From: an uncultured Blautia sp. | GTDB taxonomy: Bacteria > Bacillota > Clostridia > Lachnospirales > Lachnospiraceae | Assembly: GCA_900551075.1 (NCBI GenBank) | Contig: URVB01000049.1 | Span: forward strand, 1 to 31,093 | DNA: 31,093 nucleotides | Direction: 5' to 3' | Shown: positions 13,496 to 19,685 of the stretch, one piece after another | How positions within the stretch are numbered: the stretch's first letter is position 1 | Layout of the letters: each line of letters begins with the position of its first letter | Notes under the pieces: generated by a model | The model's input: only the letters and a program-made list of their open reading frames with translations | What the model was told of the DNA's origin: nothing | Databases searched by the model: none | Made by a program: the position numbers and the translations under genes

Positions 13496-13524
13496 ATTAT
13501 ATCTCTCAGTCCCTGAATTGTCAA
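13496..13524 (-). promoter_or_regulatory. consensus promoter of the cold-shock gene
   Basis: Read on the - strand, TTGACA (13524-13519) and TATAAT (13501-13496) are both perfect consensus hexamers, with a 17-base spacer. This is the strongest promoter in the window. Confidence 0.9.
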
Positions 13525-13588
13525 GGCTATTCTGAATTGTTTCAAAAAAAATGAAAAAATGAAAAAGGATGATATGGAGAAAAAGTGC

Positions 13589-13617
13589 TTTATTAAATAC
13601 AGGATTTCGTGTATTAT
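13589..13617 (+). promoter_or_regulatory. candidate pyrF promoter
   Basis: TTTATT (13589-13594) and TATTAT (13612-13617), 17 bases apart; predicted start near 13624. That leaves only about 30 bases before the pyrF ATG, too short for a PyrR attenuator. Confidence 0.5.
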
Positions 13618-13655
13618 GTTAGAAAGATTATACCTTAATTAGGGAGGAAAAATTC

Positions 13656-14582
13656 ATGATTAATAAGCTGATTGATAAAATCCGTAAAACAAATGCCCCG
13701 GTGGTAGTTGGGTTGGATCCTATGCTGAACTACATTCCGAAGCATATCCAGGAGAAGGCGTTTGCAGAATACGGAGAGACACTGGAAGGTGCGGCAGAAG
13801 CAATCTGGCAGTTTAATAAAGGAATCGTGGATGCAACCTGTGATTTGATTCCTGCTGTGAAGCCTCAGATTGCCATGTATGAGCAGTTTGGAATCCCGGG
13901 GCTTCAGGCGTATAAGAAGACCGTGGATTATTGTAAGGAAAAAGATTTGGTTATCATCGGGGACATCAAGCGCGGGGATATTGGTTCCACTTCCGCTGCC
14001 TATGCGGTGGGACATCTGGGCAGGGTGCAGGTAGGAAGCAAAACCTATACGGGTTTTGGCGAGGATTTTGCAACGGTTAATCCATATCTTGGTACGGACG
14101 GCGTGAAACCGTTTATCGAGGTATGTAAAGAAGAGAACAAGGGATTGTTCATTTTAGTAAAAACTTCCAATCCGTCAAGCGGAGAATTTCAGGATAGAAT
14201 CATTGACGGACGTCCTCTGTATGAGTGGGTTGGCGAGAAGGTTGCACAGTGGGGCGAGGCGCATATGGGCAAGAGTTACAGCTATATTGGCGCAGTTGTC
14301 GGTGCAACTTATCCGGAAATGGGCAGGGTGCTGCGTAAAATTATGCCGAAAACCTTTATTTTAGTGCCTGGCTATGGAGCTCAGGGAGGAAAAGGAGCGG
14401 ACCTGGTGCATTTCTTCAACGAAGACGGACTTGGAGCGATTGTAAATTCTTCCCGCGGTATTATTGCTGCATATAAACAGGAGAAGTACGCTTTCATAGG
14501 AGAAGTGAATTATGCAGATGCTTCCCGCAAGGCTGTGGAGGATATGATCGCTGATATCAGCGGAGCGCTGCATGTACGTTAA
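13656..14582 (+). CDS. pyrF: orotidine 5'-phosphate decarboxylase
   Basis: A 308-aa cytoplasmic enzyme that decarboxylates OMP to UMP, the last step of UMP synthesis. It belongs to the longer PyrF subfamily (about 300 aa) and not the 230-aa B. subtilis type. The active-site motif IGDIKRGDIGSTS is near residue 104, with VGLDP near the N-terminus and PGYGAQGG in the phosphate-binding loop. AGGGAGG precedes the ATG. It is the first gene of the pyrF-pyrK-pyrD operon; pyrK follows after 55 bases. Confidence 0.96.
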   Translation: MINKLIDKIRKTNAPVVVGLDPMLNYIPKHIQEKAFAEYGETLEGAAEAIWQFNKGIVDATCDLIPAVKPQIAMYEQFGIPGLQAYKKTVDYCKEKDLVIIGDIKRGDIGSTSAAYAVGHLGRVQVGSKTYTGFGEDFATVNPYLGTDGVKPFIEVCKEENKGLFILVKTSNPSSGEFQDRIIDGRPLYEWVGEKVAQWGEAHMGKSYSYIGAVVGATYPEMGRVLRKIMPKTFILVPGYGAQGGKGADLVHFFNEDGLGAIVNSSRGIIAAYKQEKYAFIGEVNYADASRKAVEDMIADISGALHVR

Positions 14583-14637
14583 AAGAAAACGGACTGCGGT
14601 GCCGGCAGCAAAACTCTGAAGATATTAGGAGGAAAAC

Positions 14638-15420
14638 ATGAGCGAAAAGACAAAAGAAGGCTTAAGAATTGTAAGTCAGGAGCGTATTGCCACGGATATT
14701 TACAGCATGTGGCTGCAGGCAGATAAGATTGCACAGAATGCGAAGCCCGGACAGTTCCTTTCTTTATACAGCAGGAATGGGAGCAGGCTGCTTCCGCGTC
14801 CGATCAGCATCTGTGAGATTGATAAGGTAAAAGGCAGAATTCGTCTGGTATACCGTGTGACAGGAAAAGGTACGGGAACCGAGGAGTTTTCACGTCTTCA
14901 TGCTAATGTTCCGGTGGAAACACTGGGCCCACTTGGAAATGGTTTTCCGCTTGAAGAGGCAAGAGGAAAAAAAGTATTTTTAATAGGAGGCGGGATTGGG
15001 ATTCCGCCGATGCTGGAAACAGCCAGGGAATTGGAGGCCCATAAGCAGATAGTTCTGGGCTACCGGGATGAGCTGTTTCTGAATGAAGCATTTGAAGCCT
15101 ACGGCAGGGTTTATGTGGCAACTGAGGATGGCAGTGCAGGAACAAAGGGAAATGTCATGGATGCCATCCGCGAAAACCATCTGGATGCAGACGTGATCTT
15201 TGCCTGCGGTCCTACTCCGATGCTGCGGGCGGTCAGGGCCTATGCCGGAGAAAAGGGAATTCCATGCTGGATATCTATGGAGGAACGTATGGCGTGTGGT
15301 GTTGGAGCATGTCTGGCCTGTGTATGCAGATCAAAAGAAATTGACGGACATTCCCATGTGCACAACAAGCGTATCTGTAAGGAGGGTCCTGTATTTCTGA
15401 GCACGGAGGTGGAGCTATGA
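14638..15420 (+). CDS. pyrK: dihydroorotate dehydrogenase B electron-transfer subunit
   Basis: A 260-aa flavoprotein that carries electrons from PyrDB to NAD+ through FAD and a [2Fe-2S] cluster. The ferredoxin-reductase-like FAD domain has LLPRPISICEID (RPxS-type FAD motif). The NAD domain has FLIGGGIGIPP and FACGPTPML. The C-terminal cluster site is MACGVGACLACVC (C220, C225 and C228 are the likely ligands, with a further Cys at about 247). AGGAGG precedes the ATG. Its stop overlaps the pyrD start by four bases, coupling the two subunits. Confidence 0.96.
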   Translation: MSEKTKEGLRIVSQERIATDIYSMWLQADKIAQNAKPGQFLSLYSRNGSRLLPRPISICEIDKVKGRIRLVYRVTGKGTGTEEFSRLHANVPVETLGPLGNGFPLEEARGKKVFLIGGGIGIPPMLETARELEAHKQIVLGYRDELFLNEAFEAYGRVYVATEDGSAGTKGNVMDAIRENHLDADVIFACGPTPMLRAVRAYAGEKGIPCWISMEERMACGVGACLACVCRSKEIDGHSHVHNKRICKEGPVFLSTEVEL

Positions 15421-16322
15421 GTAAGATGAACGTAACCTTAGCAGGAATCGAGCTTAAAAATCCGGTGATGACTGCGTCCGGAACCTTTGGTTCCGGTGAG
15501 GAATACAGTGAATTTGTAGATTTGAACCAGCTTGGCGCAGTTGTGACGAAGGGCGTTGCAAATGTACCATGGCCGGGAAATCCTACGCCGCGGGTAGCGG
15601 AAACGGGCAGCGGGATGCTGAATGCGATTGGCCTGCAGAACCCGGGAATTGATGTGTTCTGCGAAAGAGATATTCCGTTTTTGAAACAATTTGACACAAA
15701 GATCATTGTGAATGTCTGCGGAAAAACAACGGAGGATTACTGCGAGGTTGTGGAGCGCCTTGGGAATGAGCCTGTGGATATGCTGGAGATCAACGTGTCC
15801 TGCCCGAATGTCAGGGAGGGCGGGATCGCATTTGGTCAGGACCCCAGGGCCTTGGAGGCTATCACAAAAGAAGTGAAAAAATATGCGAAACAGCCGATCA
15901 TTATGAAGCTGAGTCCGAATGTCACGGACATTACGGAAATGGCAAGAGCAGCAGAGGCCGGCGGGGCAGACGTGCTTTCTCTGATCAATACACTGACCGG
16001 GATGAAGATTGACATTAACCGCAGAACCTTTGCCCTGGCAAATAAGACCGGAGGAATGTCCGGTCCGGCTGTGAAGCCAATTGCTGTGCGCATGGTTTAT
16101 CAGGTGGCAAATGCCGTTACGCTTCCGATTATCGGAATGGGTGGTATTGCGGCGGCAGAGGATGCGCTGGAATTTCTTATGGCAGGTGCGACAGCGGTAT
16201 CCGTAGGAACCGCGAATTTCTTTAACCCGTATGCAACAGCAGAAACGGTGAAGGGGATACGGGAATTTCTTGAGAAAAACCATGTGGAGGATATTCGGGA
16301 CCTGATTGGCGTCGTGAAATAA
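15417..16322 (+). CDS. pyrD: dihydroorotate dehydrogenase B catalytic subunit
   Basis: A 301-aa FMN enzyme that oxidises dihydroorotate to orotate and forms the PyrDB-PyrK complex with the preceding gene. The TIM-barrel markers are NPVMTASGTFG at the N-terminus, NAIGLQNPG, INVSCPNV (with the class 1B active-site Cys in this loop), KLSPNV, and GMGGI near the C-terminus. GGAGGTGGAGC, within the end of pyrK, serves as its ribosome site. No terminator is obvious after the stop. Confidence 0.97.
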   Translation: MSKMNVTLAGIELKNPVMTASGTFGSGEEYSEFVDLNQLGAVVTKGVANVPWPGNPTPRVAETGSGMLNAIGLQNPGIDVFCERDIPFLKQFDTKIIVNVCGKTTEDYCEVVERLGNEPVDMLEINVSCPNVREGGIAFGQDPRALEAITKEVKKYAKQPIIMKLSPNVTDITEMARAAEAGGADVLSLINTLTGMKIDINRRTFALANKTGGMSGPAVKPIAVRMVYQVANAVTLPIIGMGGIAAAEDALEFLMAGATAVSVGTANFFNPYATAETVKGIREFLEKNHVEDIRDLIGVVK

Positions 16323-16353
16323 CAGAGAATGTGTGAAAAACCGGATTTTTGAT

Positions 16354-16382
16354 TTGTGGTGGACGTAATCAGATTGTATTAT
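16354..16382 (+). promoter_or_regulatory. candidate mscL promoter
   Basis: TTGTGG (16354-16359) and TATTAT (16377-16382), 17 bases apart, in the 122-base gap after pyrD. It would let mscL be expressed apart from the pyr genes. Confidence 0.5.
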
Positions 16383-16444
16383 TAACTGATGTGCGGTATG
16401 GTTAAAAATGACAGAATATTTTAAAACAAAGGAGAAAGAGAAAA

Positions 16445-16843
16445 ATGAAGAAATTTCTTGAGGAATTCAAAGCGTTTGCTCTGCGGGGAAATGTCATGGA
16501 CATGGCAGTCGGCGTTATGATTGGAGGCGCCTTCAGCGGAATCGTAACCTCTCTGACGGACAATTTTATTCAGCCGGTTTTGGACATGATAACAGCAGGT
16601 AAGAGGTATACACTGGAAGAAGTGGCCGGATTTGGTTCCAGCTTTGCTTCCGCTGTCGTAAACTTCCTCATTATGGCCTTAGTCCTGTTCCTTTTGCTCA
16701 AAGCAGTCAATAAGCTGGCTACTCTGGGAGCCGGGAAGCCAGAACCGGCAGCACCTGCCACAAAGACATGCCCGTTCTGCAGGAGCGAAATCAGCATTGA
16801 GGCAACACGCTGTCCGCACTGTACATCAGAGCTTTCGGAGTAA
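16445..16843 (+). CDS. mscL: large-conductance mechanosensitive channel with C-terminal zinc ribbon
   Basis: A 132-aa membrane protein forming the homopentameric MscL channel, which opens under membrane tension to release solutes on osmotic downshock. The N-terminal helix (KKFLEEFKAFALRGNVMDMAVGVMIG) and TM1 are canonical, and TM2 is about residues 67-87. The periplasmic loop is short. In place of the usual helical bundle tail, the C-terminus carries a double CxxC: C109, C112, C123 and C126, a zinc-ribbon pattern. It sits between pyrD and pyrE, unrelated to pyrimidine synthesis. AAAGGAG precedes the ATG. Confidence 0.94.
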   Translation: MKKFLEEFKAFALRGNVMDMAVGVMIGGAFSGIVTSLTDNFIQPVLDMITAGKRYTLEEVAGFGSSFASAVVNFLIMALVLFLLLKAVNKLATLGAGKPEPAAPATKTCPFCRSEISIEATRCPHCTSELSE

Positions 16844-17330
16844 GTGCTGCATGGATGGTCAGTTTATTTATTACACAGGTAAGCACTCCGTTTTGTTCCG
16901 GATCCAATCCGGTTACCTGTGAAACAAAAAGCCCTCCGGGCAGATTCTTTTTTATTTGTGTACAGGACGAGGGGAACCGTGCAGACAGCGGCGCTCCTCG
17001 TTTTATTTTGTACTGGATCATCGAATAGCAGCATAATATTTGCAGTCGGCCTGGCAAGATTCGGCAGAGGGCTTGCCGCCACTCAAATTTTATGCATGAA
17101 CTCCGGAAGAAGCATATCTGAACGCTATGCATACAGAAGGGAAACACCAGGTATTGCACGGCGGTCAGTTATTATAAGATGAACGGCAAACTCTTCCCCG
17201 GCGCGTGTAAGGAGGTCATTGCAAACGATTCTGAATTATGATAAACTGGATAAAAGTGTTTGGGAACAGAGGAATACTTTGCCAAAGAGAATGAACGGGC
17301 GTTGTGCCTGAAACTATGGAGGTTTATAAT
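16844..17330. other. 487-bp gap with hairpins between mscL and pyrE
   Basis: No convincing gene is present: ORFs of 60-120 codons on both strands lack ribosome sites and family-like composition. Hairpins seen are 16874-16882 with 16913-16921 (9 bp, perfect), enclosing 16898-16903 with 16907-16912; GCCC/GGGC at 16931-16941, followed on the - strand by TTTTT; ACGAGG/CCTCGT at 16967-17001, followed on the + strand by TTTTATTTT; and GGCAAG/CTTGCC near 17052-17076. The density suggests a structured RNA or a decayed element. I do not recognise a known RNA family. Confidence 0.5.
16967..17010 (+). terminator. possible terminator inside the gap
   Basis: ACGAGG (16967-16972) pairs with CCTCGT (16996-17001), with a CCG/CGG pairing inside the long loop, and a T-rich tail follows. 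It could end the mscL transcript. Confidence 0.4.
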
Positions 17331-18005
17331 ATGGAAAGCTACAAACAGGAATTTATCGAGTTTATGATTGACTGTAATGTACTGAAATTCGGAGATTTTG
17401 TGACAAAATCCGGCCGTAAGACGCCGTTTTTTGTAAATACGGGGTTCTACCGGACAGGAGCGCAGCTTCGCAGGCTGGGAGGATATTATGCAAAAGCAAT
17501 CGAGAGCAAATTCGGTCTTGATTTTGACGTGCTCTTCGGGCCTGCATATAAGGGAATTCCGCTGACTGTTGCGGCAACTATGGCTATCAGTGAAGCATAC
17601 GGCAGGGATATTCGCTACTGCTCCAACCGTAAAGAGGCAAAGGATCACGGTGACAAGGGGATACTTCTTGGCAGTCCGATTCAGGATGGAGATAAGGTTG
17701 TCATCATTGAGGATGTAACAACAGCCGGAACCTCTATTCAGGAAACTCTGCCCATCATCAAAGCACAGGGAGATGTGAAGCCCATTGGCCTTGTAGTTTC
17801 CGTGGACCGTATGGAAAGAGGTCAGGGAACCGGGAGCGCACTCAGGGAAATCGAGGAAAATTTTGGTCTTCAGACAACGGCGATTGTTACTATGGCAGAG
17901 GTTGTGGAGCATCTTTACAACCGGGAATACAAAGGAAAGATTATTATTGATGATACACTGAAGGCAGCCATTGACGCATATTATCGGCAGTATGGCGCAG
18001 AATAA
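17331..18005 (+). CDS. pyrE: orotate phosphoribosyltransferase
   Basis: A 224-aa cytoplasmic enzyme that joins orotate to PRPP, giving OMP, the substrate of the pyrF product encoded upstream. The PRPP-binding motif VVIIEDVTTAGTS is at about residues 123-135. FGPAYKGIPL and YCSNRKEAKDHG are typical of the family. ATG 17331 is chosen because TATGGAGG precedes it and the family starts at ESYKQEFIEF; the in-frame ATG 17304 has no ribosome site. It is separated from pyrD by mscL and the structured gap, so it may have its own control. A 50-aa gene follows closely. Confidence 0.96.
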   Translation: MESYKQEFIEFMIDCNVLKFGDFVTKSGRKTPFFVNTGFYRTGAQLRRLGGYYAKAIESKFGLDFDVLFGPAYKGIPLTVAATMAISEAYGRDIRYCSNRKEAKDHGDKGILLGSPIQDGDKVVIIEDVTTAGTSIQETLPIIKAQGDVKPIGLVVSVDRMERGQGTGSALREIEENFGLQTTAIVTMAEVVEHLYNREYKGKIIIDDTLKAAIDAYYRQYGAE

Positions 18006-18034
18006 AGCTTAGCTGTTTTAAGGAGGACTTGCTT

Positions 18035-18187
18035 GTGAACGAAAAAATTTATAAGACCATGTTAAGATGCGGGGCGTGCAGCGTGGCAGTAGGAACCATT
18101 GCTCTTGTGACAGGCGTGGTGACCGGAGTGCTTATGATCGTCAGCGGTGCAAGATTGTTGAAAAGAAAATCAGATATTCTGATATAA
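18035..18187 (+). CDS. 50-aa membrane protein downstream of pyrE
   Basis: A short gene starting at GTG 18035 after AAGGAGGA and ending at TAA 18187. The product starts MNEKIYKTML, has one hydrophobic segment rich in Val, Gly and Thr (about residues 16-38), and ends in LLKRKSDILI. Codon use and the ribosome site are normal, and a strong terminator follows 8 bases after the stop, so it is probably real and co-transcribed with pyrE. I recall similar small proteins after pyrE in related bacteria. Function unknown. Confidence 0.75.
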   Translation: MNEKIYKTMLRCGACSVAVGTIALVTGVVTGVLMIVSGARLLKRKSDILI

Positions 18188-18194
18188 AGCTGTC

Positions 18195-18224
18195 AAAAGC
18201 CACACGGAGCTGCGTGTGGCTTTT
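18195..18224 (+). terminator. terminator after pyrE and the 50-aa gene
   Basis: A perfect 12-bp stem AAAAGCCACACG/CGTGTGGCTTTT with a 6-base loop; the 3' arm ends in TTTT. Confidence 0.82.
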
Positions 18225-18249
18225 CAGGCAGTTTGGATAGGGGAGAACA

Positions 18250-18723
18250 TTGAAAAAAGAAACAAAGCATAGGATCCGGCGAATGGGAATCTTTCTGTTT
18301 GTGCTGTATGTGCTGCTGTTGATGTATTGTCTGTTCTTTTCTGAGGGATATGGGAGGGTTGCACAGGCAGAGCGCGCTTACCGTTATAATCTTGTACCCT
18401 TTGTGGAGATCAGAAGATTCTGGACGTATCGGGAACAACTGGGTACATTTGCGCTTTTTATGAATATTTTCGGAAATGTGCTGGGATTTATTCCTTATGG
18501 CTTTATCCTTCCGGTGATTCACCGTGGTCTGCGGAGTGGGTTTTTGATTATTTTATCCGGTTTTGGATTGAGTCTTTGTGTGGAAACTATTCAGCTTGTG
18601 ACAAAAGTCGGATGTTTTGATGTGGATGATTTGATTTTGAATACCTTAGGTGCAGCAATCGGATACCTGGGGTTTGTCATCTGTGATTACCTGAGGAGAA
18701 ATTACTATGGCAAAAAGATATAG
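18250..18723 (+). CDS. VanZ family membrane protein
   Basis: A 157-aa integral membrane protein with about four hydrophobic segments. The VanZ-like marks are YNLVPFVEIRRF, NIFGNVLGFIPYGF and the C-terminal FDVDDLILNTLGAAIGY. VanZ itself gives low-level teicoplanin resistance, but most chromosomal family members have no known role, and no van genes are present here. It starts at TTG 18250 after AGGGGAG. The next gene begins 17 bases before its end, so the two are in one operon. Confidence 0.88.
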   Translation: MKKETKHRIRRMGIFLFVLYVLLLMYCLFFSEGYGRVAQAERAYRYNLVPFVEIRRFWTYREQLGTFALFMNIFGNVLGFIPYGFILPVIHRGLRSGFLIILSGFGLSLCVETIQLVTKVGCFDVDDLILNTLGAAIGYLGFVICDYLRRNYYGKKI

Positions 18724-19021
18724 ATATGCATTTGCAAAGAAAAAAGAAGCCCGCAAAGGAAAATTGTCTGTAGGGCTTTCAGCGGCTTCTTTCCTTTTGT
18801 TTTTGGCAGCCGTGCTGACTGCCTTTTTTTTGGAGGGCAGATATGGCTTTATTATTGGAGGCATCTGCCTCTTTGCTATGCTGCTTTCTATTTATGGCTT
18901 TATTGTGGGACTGTTGAGTTTTTCGGAGGAGAAGCGTACCCATCGCACCAGCATTATCGGTTCTATTTCCAATGGAATCATCATGGTGGGCTGGCTGGGC
19001 TTTTTTTTATTGGGAGTGTGA
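18707..19021 (+). CDS. DUF6142-like membrane protein
   Basis: A 104-aa protein with a basic N-terminus (AKRYRYAFAKKKEARKGK) and three hydrophobic segments (about residues 21-41, 46-70 and 83-103). The loop SFSEEKRTHRTSIIGSISNG separates the last two. I associate this layout with DUF6142 from memory; function unknown. TGAGGAG precedes ATG 18707. It overlaps the VanZ gene by 17 bases and ends 4 bases before the HD gene start, so the three genes look co-transcribed. Confidence 0.75.
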   Translation: MAKRYRYAFAKKKEARKGKLSVGLSAASFLLFLAAVLTAFFLEGRYGFIIGGICLFAMLLSIYGFIVGLLSFSEEKRTHRTSIIGSISNGIIMVGWLGFFLLGV

Positions 19022-19025
19022 AGAG

Positions 19026-19634
19026 ATGGAACATCAAATGGAGCGTTTAAAACAACAAATGGAATTCATCGTAGAGGTGGACAAGGTAAAAAACATTATC
19101 CGTCAGACGTATCTGTCAGATGCAAAAAGAAAAGAAAACGATGCGGAGCATTCCTGGCATCTGGCCCTTATGGCCGTGCTTCTGAAAGAGTACTCTAACG
19201 AAGAGGTGGATTTGGCCAAGGTGGTGCCGATGGTGCTGATTCATGATCTGGTGGAGATTGATGCCGGAGATACATATGCCTATGATGAGGCCGGCGCTGC
19301 GGATAAGGAAGAAAGAGAAAGGAAGGCCGCAGACAGGATATTCGGGCTGCTTCCGAAGAATCAGGGTACGTGGTTCCGGGAACTGTGGGAGGAATTTGAG
19401 GCATATAAAACTGCTGAAGCGAAATTTGCTCACGTGCTGGACAATTGTCAGCCGCTTCTTTTGAATGATGCTTCAAACGGCAGGAGCTGGGTAGAGCACC
19501 AGGTGAAAAAGAGTCAGATTTATAAACGGAATGAGCATATTCCGGAAGGCTCCCGGGCAATCTGGGAATATATGCAGACATTGATCGATAAGCATGTGGA
19601 ATTGGGACATGTCACAGATGATATGGGCGCATAG
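19026..19634 (+). CDS. HD domain-containing hydrolase, YfbR/HDDC2-like
   Basis: A 202-aa cytoplasmic metal-dependent phosphohydrolase. The HD signature is readable: H in DAEHSWHLALMA, HD in VLIHDLVEIDAGD, and a distal Asp in VLDNCQPLL. Related proteins are 5'-nucleotidases acting on deoxynucleoside monophosphates; the exact substrate is not shown. The start at ATG 19026 follows GGGAG at 9 bases. A longer in-frame reading from 18972 would run inside the previous gene and is rejected. Confidence 0.85.
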   Translation: MEHQMERLKQQMEFIVEVDKVKNIIRQTYLSDAKRKENDAEHSWHLALMAVLLKEYSNEEVDLAKVVPMVLIHDLVEIDAGDTYAYDEAGAADKEERERKAADRIFGLLPKNQGTWFRELWEEFEAYKTAEAKFAHVLDNCQPLLLNDASNGRSWVEHQVKKSQIYKRNEHIPEGSRAIWEYMQTLIDKHVELGHVTDDMGA

Positions 19635-19685
19635 AGAAATATAAGAAAATCAGGTCACAGAAAAATTATAATAGGAGATGAGCAT

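Noticed and set aside
13618..13655. PyrR-type attenuator upstream of pyrF
   Set aside because: The leader is only about 30 bases and contains no antiterminator or terminator hairpin.
16857..17174. Direct repeat GGTCAGTT flanking the hairpin-rich gap, like a target-site duplication
   Set aside because: Only 8 bases match exactly; the following bases need a gap to align, so chance is likely.
16791..17182. Overlapping ORFs of 72-122 codons on both strands in the mscL-pyrE gap
   Set aside because: No ribosome sites, no recognisable family and Cys/Ser/Arg-rich composition; the hairpins explain the region better.
17209..17311. AAGGAGG followed by TTG and a 31-codon frame upstream of pyrE, a possible leader peptide
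   Set aside because: The spacing from the ribosome site to TTG is only 3 bases, and no attenuator hairpin with a T-run follows before pyrE.
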